Below are positions 25,708 to 39,217 of a stretch of 64,000 nucleotides of DNA, piece after piece (within the stretch, counting starts at the first letter, position 1; each line of letters starts with the position of its first letter). The position numbers and the translations under genes are program-made. The notes below the pieces were generated by a model. That model was not told the origin of the DNA. It ran no database searches and saw nothing but the letters and a program-made list of their open reading frames with translations. The stretch spans positions 124,001 to 188,000 of the forward strand of contig OZ244915.1 in NCBI GenBank assembly GCA_965221815.1. The letters are read 5' to 3'. This stretch comes from JAPOXR01 sp965221815. GTDB taxonomy: Bacteria > Pseudomonadota > Alphaproteobacteria > Rhodobacterales > Rhodobacteraceae.

Positions 25708-26051
25708 CTCAATGCCTCCCATGTGATGTTCAGCCTTCACAGAGCGAGGAAAGCCCCAAACAAAGATTCAACTCAAAATCATAGCCGGATCATCAGTAGC
25801 ATGAATGTTGTTCGAATTCAAAATTGTCACCCAGAAGGTCCCGTGTGAACGGATACAGCCATTTCATTTTCCGGGGTGCATGACGTCACTGGATGGATGC
25901 CGTATATTGATGGGTTATGCGCTGATGGTGCAGGATTCATTCATGTCGGTCATATCTCCCCGCGGGAGTTTCATGACGAGTTCAGCGATGTGGGCCATTT
26001 GTGCATATATGCTTGTGCCGAGGATGACGTGATATCCACCCCAATTTGACA
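25708..26051. other. Intergenic region between ankyrin gene and dinB
   Basis: About 340 bases without a recognisable gene. It should contain the promoter of the ankyrin/HNH pair and the end of the dinB transcript. Confidence 0.45.
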
Positions 26052-27320
26052 CTAACGATCTGCAGTCTGGCTCTTGTAAGCCATTCCCTTGAAGATAATA
26101 TCTTTACCATAGCGCCTGCGGAGCGCATCAGAAGCCCGTTCGGCGGCAATCTGGCTGACCGACTGCGGGTCAAGACCCGCGACCTCAAGTCCATCTGTCA
26201 TGGCAGATAGTTGACTGATTCCGACTCCAATCAAGCGAAAGGGGGCTTGCGCCAGCTCCTTGTGCAGCATCCAACGGGCTGTCGTGAAGATCATTTCAGC
26301 CATACAGGTTGGTGAGGGTAGTGTGCGACGGCGGGTCATGGTCTTGAAGTCGCGACGTTTGACTTTGAGCGTGACGACGCGACCCTGCAGCTGTTTTGCT
26401 TTCGCCCGATCGGCAACCTTGATCGAAAGATTCCAGAGAAAACCCTCAAGAACATCCTTGTCGGATTCATCCTTTTCAAACGTTGTCTCATTCGAAAGAC
26501 TCTTGGCCGCACGCTGGCGGTTGACAAGTCGCTGATCCTCGCCCCTTGCGAGCTTGAAGAGTCGCATTCCATTTTCACCGAAACGTGCTGTCAGTTCTTC
26601 GGCTGTACGGGTTCTGAGATCGGCGAAGGTCACGATTCCGGCCTGACGCAGTTTCTTCTGCTGTATTGCGCCAACACCCCAGATCAGGCTCACCGGTTTG
26701 TCAGCAAGGAAACTCTCGGTTTCCGTCTTGCCAATGACCGAGAGCCCCCGTGGTTTTTGCAAATCAGATGCCAATTTGGCCAGGAACTTGTTATGAGAAA
26801 GGCCAACGGATCCCGTCAGCCTGAGTTCTTTTTCCATACGGTTCACCAGCCGGACCATCATGATTGCCGGCGGTGCGCCATGCAGTTTTGCTGTCCCTGA
26901 CAGATCAAGGAAAGCTTCATCAAGCGACAGCGGTTCCACATCGGGCGTCAGTTCCTGCATCATGGTACGAATTTCCCGAGATGCCTGGGCATAGGCTTCC
27001 ATGCGCGGTCGTACGACAACGGCCCCAGGGCAGAGTTTAAGGGCGCGCACCATGGGCATGGCCGAGCGGACTCCGTAAATCCTTGCGATATAGCAGGCAG
27101 TGGCAACGACACCACGTTTGCCACCACCGACGATGACGGGCCGTTCTCTCAAATCGGGATTGTCGCGCTTCTCGACCGACGCAAAAAATGCGTCGCAGTC
27201 CATATGCGCAATATGCAGCGTCTCGAGTTCCGGATGTACGGCAATTCGCGGTGAGCGACAATTTGGACAACGGTCGCCATGATCGAAACGAAACTCACAG
27301 TCGCGACATAGCGCTGGCAT
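26052..27320 (-). CDS. dinB: DNA polymerase IV with N-terminal zinc-finger-like extension
   Basis: About 422 residues. Y-family translesion polymerase. The palm motif HMDCDAFFASVE and the catalytic pair in LSLDEAFLDLSG are intact. GLSHNKFLAKLASDLQKPRG and the helix-hairpin-helix region IWGVGAIQQKKLRQAGI are also present. The N-terminal extension carries four Cys (CRDCEF...RCPNC), a likely zinc ribbon. This extension appears in a subset of alphaproteobacterial DinB proteins. ATG 27320 is chosen (MPALCRDC), though a GTG at 27344 is possible. No LexA box is recognised upstream. pyrF lies about 60 bases upstream on the same strand. Confidence 0.92.
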   Translation of the reverse strand: MPALCRDCEFRFDHGDRCPNCRSPRIAVHPELETLHIAHMDCDAFFASVEKRDNPDLRERPVIVGGGKRGVVATACYIARIYGVRSAMPMVRALKLCPGAVVVRPRMEAYAQASREIRTMMQELTPDVEPLSLDEAFLDLSGTAKLHGAPPAIMMVRLVNRMEKELRLTGSVGLSHNKFLAKLASDLQKPRGLSVIGKTETESFLADKPVSLIWGVGAIQQKKLRQAGIVTFADLRTRTAEELTARFGENGMRLFKLARGEDQRLVNRQRAAKSLSNETTFEKDESDKDVLEGFLWNLSIKVADRAKAKQLQGRVVTLKVKRRDFKTMTRRRTLPSPTCMAEMIFTTARWMLHKELAQAPFRLIGVGISQLSAMTDGLEVAGLDPQSVSQIAAERASDALRRRYGKDIIFKGMAYKSQTADR

Positions 27321-27380
27321 GGTCGTGTCGGTGAGGCAACTCACCTGTCATGATGACAAATGTCCAAAACTCGGCGCGGG

Positions 27381-28103
27381 TCATGTGACCTCCATGACGG
27401 GTTCTGGCAGTTCCGAAAGGATTTGACGCACCGCGCCGCAAGGATTGGCGCTTTGGGTGATGGGACGACCGATCACCAGATGATCTGCACCATTGTTGAG
27501 TGAATCAGCTGGCGAAGCGATACGTTTTTGCCCGTTGTGACGGGCACCGGATGGCCGCACACCAGGTGTCACAATCAGTTTGCCCGCTGCCTGGTCAAGA
27601 TTTCGGATATGGTTCGCTTCAAGCGGCGAGCATATGATACCATCAGCCCCGCATGTCAAAGCTCTGGATGCCCGCTCAAGAGTGATATCGGACATCTTGC
27701 CTTCAGCAATCATCGATTCATCAAGGTCTTTGCGATTGAGTGAGGTCAAGAACGTGACCGCAAGTATCCGCATTGGTGCTGACCCCCGTGCCTGAACGGC
27801 AGCGCGCACGATATGTGGTTCTCCTTGCACGGTCAGAAAGTCCGGATCCAGACTGAGGACAGATTTAACCGCTGCTGACACGGTTGATGCAATATCGAAG
27901 AGTTTGAGATCCAGAAAAACGCGTTTTCCCTCTTCTTTTTTCAATCTCCCGGCAAGCTCCAATCCTCCCGAGCCGATCATCCCGAGTCCGATCTTGTAGA
28001 AGTTCACAAGATCGCCAAGTTGTCGGATCAAGGCGTTGGCAGACTTGGAATCCGCAAAGTCCAGTGCGACGATGAGTCGCTGGTCAGGATATGATTCAGA
28101 CAT
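27381..28103 (-). CDS. pyrF: Orotidine 5'-phosphate decarboxylase
   Basis: 240 residues. Last step of UMP synthesis. The catalytic motif is seen as FLDLKLFDIASTV (Lys and Asp of the active site), with the N-terminal LIVALDFADS and the C-terminal VTPGVRPSGA then HLVIGRPI, a standard phosphate-binding end. The ATG start gives a family-normal N-terminus. It lies upstream of dinB on the same strand and may be co-transcribed with it. Confidence 0.95.
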   Translation of the reverse strand: MSESYPDQRLIVALDFADSKSANALIRQLGDLVNFYKIGLGMIGSGGLELAGRLKKEEGKRVFLDLKLFDIASTVSAAVKSVLSLDPDFLTVQGEPHIVRAAVQARGSAPMRILAVTFLTSLNRKDLDESMIAEGKMSDITLERASRALTCGADGIICSPLEANHIRNLDQAAGKLIVTPGVRPSGARHNGQKRIASPADSLNNGADHLVIGRPITQSANPCGAVRQILSELPEPVMEVT

Positions 28104-28510
28104 CGGTATGGTCCTTAAGCGGTCATGTCGGGCTTCGCCTGAACCTCTCCACGAGACGGTTTTCGATCATTTGGGAGCCAAGTTTGCACCACGATTCCCT
28201 ACGGTCATGTTGTGACATTTTTGATCAGCACCAAATCGCCACAGGGCACAGACATCCAGGTTGGACGGGGTCGAATGCACCTTGCATCGCAGAAACGAAT
28301 TCCACCCATTGTCTATCATTTGATGAAGGATTCAGCAAAGGCGGGCTGACGCATCAAATCATGCTGTCAAGACAATCTGTTCTTCTCGCATCACGGCGGC
28401 AGAAATCTTGTTTTTCAACAATCAACCCCTACTTCTATTGCAAGGTCTGTCCACAATGTGCCGCAGTCATGGGCATTGTTCACGCAGATGCTTAATTGAG
28501 GAGTATGAAA
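28104..28510. other. Divergent intergenic region pyrF / clpB
   Basis: About 400 bases. Besides the candidate heat-shock promoter at 28408-28434 and the GAGGAG site at 28498-28503, nothing is recognised. Confidence 0.5.
28408..28434 (+). promoter_or_regulatory. Candidate sigma-32 promoter of clpB
   Basis: CTTGTTT, 12 bases, then CCCCTACT, close to the heat-shock consensus CTTGAAA-N11-16-CCCCATNT. It lies about 75 bases before the clpB start codon. Confidence 0.42.
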
Positions 28511-31123
28511 ATGAATGCGTTAAGATTTACCGAAAGGGCTCAAACATTACTCAACGCGGCGCACCAGATAACCGTGGTGTCAGGCGAGAACAAGATTACT
28601 CCCGTTCATTTGCTGGCCGCGATTGTCGCTGAGGCGAATGAAGTTCCTGCCAGCCTGATTCCGAGGGCTGGAGGTGATATCAACCTGATCCAGCGAGAGG
28701 CACAGACTTGCCTGGCAAAGACCCCGAAGACCCAGGGGGAGAACGGCTCACCTTATCTGTCTCCCGCCGCCAATCGCGTCGTGACCGAGGCAACCAAACA
28801 GGCACAAGAAAACGGTGATAGCTTCATCTCTGCTGAGTTTCTTCTCAACGCTCTGGTTGTGGTGAAGTCCGATGCCCGGGAGATTCTGACACAAGCGGGC
28901 TTGAATGCGTCTCGGCTTGCGTCTGTGATCAACGACCTGCGTCAGGGCAGGAAGGTTGAAACGGAGAATGCCGAGGCATCTTATGAAGCCCTCAAACGGT
29001 ATGCGCGGGATCTGACTGAGGAGGCGCGTAGCGGCAAGATCGATCCGATTGTTGGCCGTGATGAGGAAATCCGCCGGACCATGCAGGTGCTGAGTCGTCG
29101 TACCAAGAATAATCCAGTCCTTATCGGTGAGCCGGGAGTCGGCAAGACGGCGATAGCCGAAGGTCTGGCCAATCGAATCATCAAGGGAGATATTCCGGAA
29201 GGTCTGGCTGGCAAGCGGCTGATGGAACTGGACATGGGTGCATTGGTCGCAGGTGCAAAATATCGTGGAGAATTCGAGGAACGTTTGAAGGCGGTTCTTG
29301 CTGAAGTTAACCAGGCCGCAGGTGAAATCATCATGTTTATTGATGAGCTGCATCTGCTGGTGGGGGCCGGTAAGACGGAAGGAGCAATGGATGCGTCCAA
29401 TATGCTCAAGCCCGCGCTGGCACGCGGTGATCTCAGATGCGTTGGCGCGACAACATTGAGCGAATATCGCAAGCATATTGAGAAGGACGCGGCTCTCGCG
29501 CGCCGGTTCCAGCCGGTCTTTGTCAATGAGCCCTCAATAGAGGACACCATTTCAATCTTGCGCGGTATCAAGGAAAAATACGAAGTGCATCATGGCGTAA
29601 GGATCTCGGACTCGGCTCTCGTGGCCGCGGCACAATTGTCAAGTCGCTACATTACCGAGAGATTTTTGCCCGACAAAGCCATTGACCTCATGGATGAAGC
29701 CGCCAGCCGTTTACGCATGGAAGTCGACTCAAAGCCTGAGGAACTCGATGCTTTGGATCGAGAATTGCTGCAAAAGAAAATTGAGGCTGAGGCGCTCAAA
29801 AAGGAACCGGATGAGGATTCCAAGAAGCGCCTTGAGGCCATTGAGAAGGAATTGGCAGCGTTGACTGAAAAGTCATTTGGCATGACGGCCAGCTGGCAGG
29901 CTGAGCGTGAGAAACTCGCCAAAACGCGAGAGATGAAAGAACAGTTGGATTCATTTCGGGCGGAACTCGAACACGCGAAACGCGACGGGGATCTGTCCCG
30001 CGCCGGTGAGTTGAGTTACGGTCTCATACCTGATTTGGAAAAACGTCTGGCAGAAGCTGAATTGAAGGAACAGGCAGTCATGGTCAGTGAAGCTGTAAGG
30101 CCTGAACAAATTGCTGAGGTGGTCGAAAAATGGACGGGAATTCCAACGGCAAAGATGCTGCAGGGCGAGCAGGAGAAGTTGCTGACCATGGAGCAGGCCA
30201 TAAGCCGACGTGTTGTTGCGCAGGAACGTGCGGTGCAAGCAGTGGCCAACGCAGTTCGTCGTGCACGGACCGGATTGAGTGATCCCGATCGACCAATCGG
30301 TTCTTTCCTGTTCCTTGGGCCGACGGGAGTCGGAAAGACTGAATTGGTGAAGGCATTGGCTGAGTTTCTGTTTGACGACGAGACCGCCATGGTACGCATC
30401 GATATGTCCGAATATATGGAAAAACATGCCGTTGCGCGTCTGATCGGTGCACCGCCGGGTTATGTCGGTTACGAAGAAGGGGGCGCCTTGACCGAAGCTG
30501 TCCGTCGGAGGCCCTACCAGGTCGTCCTTCTTGACGAAGTCGAGAAAGCACATGTGGAAGTGTTTAATATATTGCTGCAAGTGCTTGATGACGGCGTGTT
30601 GACTGATGGCCAGGGCCGGACCACTGACTTCAAGAATACGCTGATCATCATGACATCAAATCTTGGATCTGAACTTCTTGCGTCTTCTGGTGAAGCCGCC
30701 ATGTCGAAACAGGTCGAGGACAGTATGATGGAGGTTGTCCGCAGCCATTTTCGCCCTGAATTCCTGAATCGTCTCGATGAAATCATCACTTTCGACAAAC
30801 TGTCGCGGAGCGATATGAGTGGAATTGTCGACATCCAGCTGCAACGTCTCGCGCGCAAGCTGGCAACACGCAATGTGAGGATCGAGTTTGATTCTGAAGC
30901 CCGCCAGTGGCTTGGCAATGAAGGATATGACTCGGTCTATGGTGCGCGTCCGCTGAAACGCGTCATTCAGACCAATGTTCTCAACAGGTTGGCGGAAGCG
31001 TTGCTTTCACACAAGATTGTTGAAGGTGACGTGATACAGATCGGTGCTGCTGGCAAGGCTGGATTGACGATCAACGGAAATCTGGAGAAGTCGGAGAGAC
31101 GACCTGAGGTGACGCTACACTGA
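28511..31123 (+). CDS. clpB: ATP-dependent disaggregase ClpB
   Basis: About 870 residues. AAA+ chaperone that extracts proteins from aggregates together with DnaK. The N domain has the repeat LTERAQTLL-like start (ALRFTERAQTLLNAAH). The first AAA domain has GEPGVGKTAIAEGLA and IMFIDELHLLVGAG. The middle coiled-coil region (about 400-525, EALKKEPDEDSKKRLEAIE ...) identifies ClpB rather than ClpA/C. The second AAA domain has GPTGVGKTELVKALA and VVLLDEVEKAH. ATG 28511 is chosen because GAGGAG ends seven bases before it. An ATG at 28505 is too close to that site. A heat-shock-type promoter candidate lies upstream. Confidence 0.96.
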   Translation: MNALRFTERAQTLLNAAHQITVVSGENKITPVHLLAAIVAEANEVPASLIPRAGGDINLIQREAQTCLAKTPKTQGENGSPYLSPAANRVVTEATKQAQENGDSFISAEFLLNALVVVKSDAREILTQAGLNASRLASVINDLRQGRKVETENAEASYEALKRYARDLTEEARSGKIDPIVGRDEEIRRTMQVLSRRTKNNPVLIGEPGVGKTAIAEGLANRIIKGDIPEGLAGKRLMELDMGALVAGAKYRGEFEERLKAVLAEVNQAAGEIIMFIDELHLLVGAGKTEGAMDASNMLKPALARGDLRCVGATTLSEYRKHIEKDAALARRFQPVFVNEPSIEDTISILRGIKEKYEVHHGVRISDSALVAAAQLSSRYITERFLPDKAIDLMDEAASRLRMEVDSKPEELDALDRELLQKKIEAEALKKEPDEDSKKRLEAIEKELAALTEKSFGMTASWQAEREKLAKTREMKEQLDSFRAELEHAKRDGDLSRAGELSYGLIPDLEKRLAEAELKEQAVMVSEAVRPEQIAEVVEKWTGIPTAKMLQGEQEKLLTMEQAISRRVVAQERAVQAVANAVRRARTGLSDPDRPIGSFLFLGPTGVGKTELVKALAEFLFDDETAMVRIDMSEYMEKHAVARLIGAPPGYVGYEEGGALTEAVRRRPYQVVLLDEVEKAHVEVFNILLQVLDDGVLTDGQGRTTDFKNTLIIMTSNLGSELLASSGEAAMSKQVEDSMMEVVRSHFRPEFLNRLDEIITFDKLSRSDMSGIVDIQLQRLARKLATRNVRIEFDSEARQWLGNEGYDSVYGARPLKRVIQTNVLNRLAEALLSHKIVEGDVIQIGAAGKAGLTINGNLEKSERRPEVTLH

Positions 31124-31672
31124 CCGATCAGCGACGCATCGGATTAAGAGACATAATGGGGAGATTCGGTGCGCTGTTCTTTTGCCGCGCGCGGCCAAGG
31201 AGCAGGGAATCAGGGATCGTGTCCAGACGCGGTTTGAGATGGGTCTGGACACATGACATGCCAATCTCTTCAAACCGTGCATTTGTGAACGCCTGGATTG
31301 AGTGCAACGTGCGGCGGGACGTTTGCAAAAGCAGAATAGCCGCGTGTCCCGTCATACGCCATGACACGGTCACCGCCACCCGTTCCGACGGTTGTCGCCG
31401 AAAAGGGAAGCATGGCGAGCATAACGCCCATCACGAACCTTTTTCGGCCATCCACTCTTCCGCGGAGGGGTGGATGGCCGCGCCCGTATAGCGTGTCAAT
31501 CTGGGTAAGAATCCATTTAACGCTGTGACTTGTTGCCTCTGTCGCATGCTAACTGCACACCCGTCTCGCATATGACTGGAAAATGAATAATTTGGCAGGG
31601 CCATCGGATTTTGTTTGATTATTTCTTTTGGGTCTGCAACTGTTGATCAGGTGAATTTGCAGGAGAAATCAA
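31124..31672. other. Gene-poor stretch between clpB and msrP with an IS-end remnant
   Basis: About 550 bases. It holds an 11-bp-stem hairpin (31445-31455 with 31470-31480) followed at once by a 60-base sequence (31487-31546) that recurs at 40351-40410. Small frames on both strands are not convincing. Confidence 0.5.
31487..31546 (+). repeat. Mobile-element end-like repeat, copy 1
   Basis: 60 bases starting TATAGCGTGTCAATCTGGGT. About 49 of 60 match 40351-40410, and a weaker related sequence lies at 42465-42497. The second copy interrupts an hsdM fragment, which is why I read it as the end of a transposable element. Confidence 0.6.
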
Positions 31673-32599
31673 TTGGTCTATCGATTCAAGTCCGATCTTA
31701 AATATTCAGATGTCACGCCGAAATCCGTTTGGATGAATCGTCGGCACCTCATGGCTTGCGGTGCCGCGGCATTTTCTGTGGCTGGCATATCGGGAGCTGG
31801 TGCTGCAGCAGTTCGAAATCAGCGTTATTCGACGGATGAAGAGCTCACATCACTTGACGATATCCTCACCTACAACAACTTCTATGAGTTCGGAAACAGC
31901 AAGGGGGACCCCAGTCAACATGCCGACGCGCTGACTACGTCACCCTGGGACGTCAAGGTCGATGGTCTTGTCAACAAGCCCGGCACATATTCCTTTGACG
32001 ATATCGTGCGTGGGGTGAACATGGAGGAACGCATATACCGTTTGCGCTGCGTGGAAGCCTGGTCGATGGTCATCCCATGGATTGGGTTCCAGTTGTCTGA
32101 GTTCCTGACACGCGTGGAACCACAATCGGGAGCTCAGTATGTGGCATTCGAGACACTGTATCGACCCGAGGAGATGCCTGCACAGAGAACTCGGATGCTC
32201 GACTGGCCTTATCGCGAGGGGTTGCGCCTTGATGAGGCGATGCATCCGCTGACAATTCTTGCAACTGGCCTTTATGGAGAGCCTATGCCCAATCAGAATG
32301 GCGCGCCCATTCGACTCGTTGTGCCATGGAAATACGGTTTCAAGTCCATCAAGTCGATTGTCCGAATCAGTTTTGTTGCAGACATGCCGGAGACCACCTG
32401 GAACATGCAGGCCCCCCGGGAATATGGATTTTATTCGAACGTCAATCCAGACCGCAGCCATCCGCGCTGGTCACAAGCGAGCGAGCGCCGCGTCGGTGGT
32501 GGGATTTTTGCCAAACGAATTCCGACAAGAATGTTCAACGGTTACGAAAGTGAAGTGTCGGGTCTCTACGCGGGTATGGACCTCATGGCCAATTACTGA
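31673..32599 (+). CDS. msrP: Protein-methionine-sulfoxide reductase catalytic subunit MsrP (YedY)
   Basis: 308 residues. Periplasmic molybdopterin enzyme that repairs oxidised methionines. TTG start at 31673 with AGGAG seven bases upstream. The N-terminus before the signal (DVTPKSVWMNRR) aligns with the E. coli protein (SDVTAESVFFMKRR), so the TTG is real and not the internal ATG. A twin-arginine signal peptide (NRRHLMACGAAAFSVAGISG) follows. The Mo-ligand Cys is in YRLRCVEAWSMVIPW. Other family motifs are PRLVVPWKYGFKSIKSI-like (IRLVVPWKYGFKSIK) and NVNPDRSHPRWSQASER. msrQ begins eight bases downstream. Confidence 0.95.
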   Translation: MVYRFKSDLKYSDVTPKSVWMNRRHLMACGAAAFSVAGISGAGAAAVRNQRYSTDEELTSLDDILTYNNFYEFGNSKGDPSQHADALTTSPWDVKVDGLVNKPGTYSFDDIVRGVNMEERIYRLRCVEAWSMVIPWIGFQLSEFLTRVEPQSGAQYVAFETLYRPEEMPAQRTRMLDWPYREGLRLDEAMHPLTILATGLYGEPMPNQNGAPIRLVVPWKYGFKSIKSIVRISFVADMPETTWNMQAPREYGFYSNVNPDRSHPRWSQASERRVGGGIFAKRIPTRMFNGYESEVSGLYAGMDLMANY

Positions 32600-32607
32600 C
32601 CCACGAG

Positions 32608-33216
32608 ATGACTGCAGTTCAGCGTGTCAACGGGATCATTCGACGGGTCCCGGGATGGCCGGTTTATTTGCTATTTCCGCTCCCCGGGATCTGGTTGTTC
32701 TGGCGCGCCCTCAACAATCAGCTCGGTGCCAATCCCATCGAGGTGCTTGAGCATGAATATGGCGAGCTTGGCCTCCAGTTGATCATTGTCACCCTGCTGA
32801 TCACCCCCCTCCGTCGCTGGACACATATCAACCTGTTGTCGTTTCGCCGTGCCATCGGCGTTATGGCGTTCGTTTATGTGCTGGCCCATGTGTCGACATG
32901 GCTCCTGCTGGATCATCAGCTTGACTTGCAGGCGATATGGACCGAGATTGTCAAACGTCCCTATATTACAATTGGTATGGTGGGGTTTCTTGCCTTGCTG
33001 CCATTGGCATTGACCTCAAACAATCTGTCGGTACGCAAGCTTGGACCGCTACGCTGGCGCAAACTCCATCGATTGGCGTATCTGGCCGCGTTTGCCGGTG
33101 CTGCCCATTACCTTTTGTTGGTCAAGGCCTGGCCCATTGAACCGATCATCTACGCCGCAGTCGTGGCCGCGCTTTTGGGCGTGCGACTGTACTGGAAGAT
33201 GTCGTCCCAGCGGTAG
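32608..33216 (+). CDS. msrQ: Heme-binding membrane subunit MsrQ (YedZ)
   Basis: 202 residues with about six membrane helices. Passes electrons from the respiratory chain to MsrP. Family features include PGIWLFWRALNNQLGANPIEVLEHEYGELG near the N-terminus and the heme-ligand His residues in TPLRRWTHIN, FVYVLAHVSTWL and KLHRLAYLAAFAGAAHYLL. The ATG start is eight bases after the msrP stop, a standard msrPQ operon. Confidence 0.95.
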   Translation: MTAVQRVNGIIRRVPGWPVYLLFPLPGIWLFWRALNNQLGANPIEVLEHEYGELGLQLIIVTLLITPLRRWTHINLLSFRRAIGVMAFVYVLAHVSTWLLLDHQLDLQAIWTEIVKRPYITIGMVGFLALLPLALTSNNLSVRKLGPLRWRKLHRLAYLAAFAGAAHYLLLVKAWPIEPIIYAAVVAALLGVRLYWKMSSQR

Positions 33217-33249
33217 GGTCTGACCATCCCGACATCAGGCATTTTTCTG

Positions 33250-33278
33250 TTGACAGGAGCATGTACATTCCATATTCC
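33250..33278 (+). promoter_or_regulatory. Candidate rRNA operon promoter
   Basis: TTGACA, 17-base spacer, TATTCC, about 285 bases before 16S. The -35 is a consensus hexamer, the -10 is weak. Confidence 0.35.
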
Positions 33279-33378
33279 CTCCACTCCACTCGATATCTGA
33301 TTCGATTCGTGTGGCAATCAGGGTGGTTTAGCAAGTTGCGGCGCAACAAGGTTGCGCCGGTGATGAGCTTGACCCGGT

Positions 33379-33391
33379 GCTCTTTGATAAT
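33379..33391 (+). promoter_or_regulatory. boxA antitermination element
   Basis: TGCTCTTTGATAA in the rRNA leader matches the boxA core TGCTCTTTAA that binds NusB/S10 in rRNA antitermination. Confidence 0.65.
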
Positions 33392-33563
33392 TTGGTTTTG
33401 AAGAGATATGTGGGCGGCTTTGGTCCAAGTGACTGAAGTTCCGATGCATATCGACCCGATAGGCTTCGGCCGATGATTTGGGTTTCGCTTCATGCCGACC
33501 TTACCCAAGGTCGGCTTGTGATGTGCATTTGGTTCAGACGTCAAGGACGCCATTCGGCGTTTT

Positions 33564-35046
<1,483 letters not shown>

Positions 35047-35184
35047 GGGATACCTGATGATTGTCGATATCCGTCGGCTTCATCAGGTTTGCCAGACAGC
35101 CCTTCGGGGCAAAAAAGTGGCCAAGCTGCCCTCATATCTCTTCAAGACTGGACTGAGCCCGTCACCGGGCCGCGATCAAAAAGT

Positions 35185-35261
35185 GGGTCGGTAGCTCAGA
35201 CGGTGAGAGCGCACGCCTGATAAGCGTGAGGCCGGAGGTTCAAGTCCTCCTCGACCCACCA
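35185..35261 (+). tRNA. tRNA-Ile (GAT)
   Basis: Acceptor GGGTCGG with TCGACCC, 3' ACCA encoded. Anticodon loop CTGATAA, anticodon GAT. Located in the 16S-23S spacer. Confidence 0.97.
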
Positions 35262-35268
35262 ATAGTCT

Positions 35269-35344
35269 GGGGCGTTAGCTCAGTTGGGAGAGCGTCTGAT
35301 TTGCAATCAGGAGGTCACCGGTTCGAACCCGGTACGCTCCACCA
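35269..35344 (+). tRNA. tRNA-Ala (TGC)
   Basis: Acceptor GGGGCGT with ACGCTCC, 3' ACCA encoded. Anticodon loop TTTGCAA, anticodon TGC. Follows tRNA-Ile by seven bases. Confidence 0.97.
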
Positions 35345-35535
35345 ATCGCCAGTATGTTATTGCTGGTCGTTTGAAATCGTAAAGAATGTGTGACACATGA
35401 CATCGCTGCGCTGCAGTCTTAGGACGCGACGTAGCGATTGTCTTTCCAAGTCAAGAAACTGACCGGTCCGGGCCTTGCCCGGACTCGGGAAGATCCAGCT
35501 TCTGACAACCAGAGAAAGCGTTGCTTTTTCTGGAT

Positions 35536-38430
<2,895 letters not shown>

Positions 38431-38487
38431 CCAGTAAAAGCAGCGCTTGGATCTGGTTTCTTGATCATGGATCGTTCATGTGTTTTT

Positions 38488-38607
38488 CTGGTTTGGTGGT
38501 CATGGCACGCGTGAAACACCCGATCCCATTCCGAACTCGACGGTTAAGCACCGTAGCGCCGATGGTACTGCGTCTTAAGGCGTGGGAGAGTAGGTCGCCG
38601 CCAGGCC
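38488..38607 (+). rRNA. 5S ribosomal RNA
   Basis: About 120 bases with the conserved CACCCGATCCCATTCCGAAC and the closing segment TGGGAGAGTAGGTCGCCGCCAGG. The ends pair. Lies about 60 bases after 23S. Confidence 0.93.
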
Positions 38608-38650
38608 TGAAAAGCACATGGCATTCTTTATGATATTGAACAATTATTGA

Positions 38651-38728
<78 letters not shown>

Positions 38729-38732
38729 AATT

Positions 38733-38764
38733 CCCCTGAAAACATTGATGTTTTCAGGGGCTTT
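38733..38764 (+). terminator. Terminator of the rRNA operon
   Basis: CCCCTGAAAACAT, two bases, then ATGTTTTCAGGGG followed by CTTTT. It lies six bases after tRNA-fMet. Confidence 0.88.
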
Positions 38765-38964
38765 TCGATTCTGGGCGAATGCGATTTGGCGAGCTGGCAA
38801 ACTATTGGCAAACAATTTGATTCGCACGTCAGCTGTCAGGAGGCGCAGTGTGCTTCCGTTTCGGGGCCTCGCCGGGGCCGCGTTGAACCGGATCACGCGT
38901 GCTTGCTTGCATTGCAAGCAAGCGATAACTTGGGCGTCCGACGCATCAGGAGGAGGCGAGGCCG

Positions 38965-39207
38965 ATGGCAAACATCACTATCCGCAATCTCGACGACGAT
39001 GTGAAGACGCGCCTGCGCGTGCGCGCCGCCGAGCATCACCGGTCGATGGAGGAAGAGGCGCGCACGATCCTGCGGGACGCGGTGAAGCCCGGGCAAAGCA
39101 CACGGAGCCTCGCGGAAATCGCCCGCTCGCACTTCGGGCCGGACAACGGGGTGGATCTGGAACTTCCGCCGCGCGGCCCGATGCGCGAACCGCCGTCCTT
39201 CGACTGA
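38965..39207 (+). CDS. FitA/VapB-type antitoxin (ribbon-helix-helix)
   Basis: 80 residues. The N-terminal MANITIRNLDDDVKTRLRVRAAEHHRSMEEEARTILRDAV pattern is a ribbon-helix-helix DNA-binding domain typical of FitA-like antitoxins. The Pro-rich tail (ELPPRGPMREPP) is the toxin-binding segment. ATG is preceded by AGGAGGAGGCGAGG, an excellent ribosome-binding site. It is followed ten bases later by the PIN toxin gene. The antitoxin is intact while the toxin is broken, a state that carries no penalty for the host. Confidence 0.88.
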   Translation: MANITIRNLDDDVKTRLRVRAAEHHRSMEEEARTILRDAVKPGQSTRSLAEIARSHFGPDNGVDLELPPRGPMREPPSFD

Positions 39208-39217
39208 GCGCGCCGGG

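Larger units (their letters stand above)
33217..33563. other. Promoter and leader region of the rRNA operon
   Basis: About 350 bases. A TTGACA at 33250-33255 is followed after 17 bases by TATTCC, a possible promoter. A boxA-like element is annotated separately. Confidence 0.5.

Noticed and set aside
31270..31455. 61-codon minus-strand frame with a hydrophobic start
   Set aside because: It overlaps a hairpin, has no good ribosome-binding site and lies beside the element-end repeat. It is probably chance.
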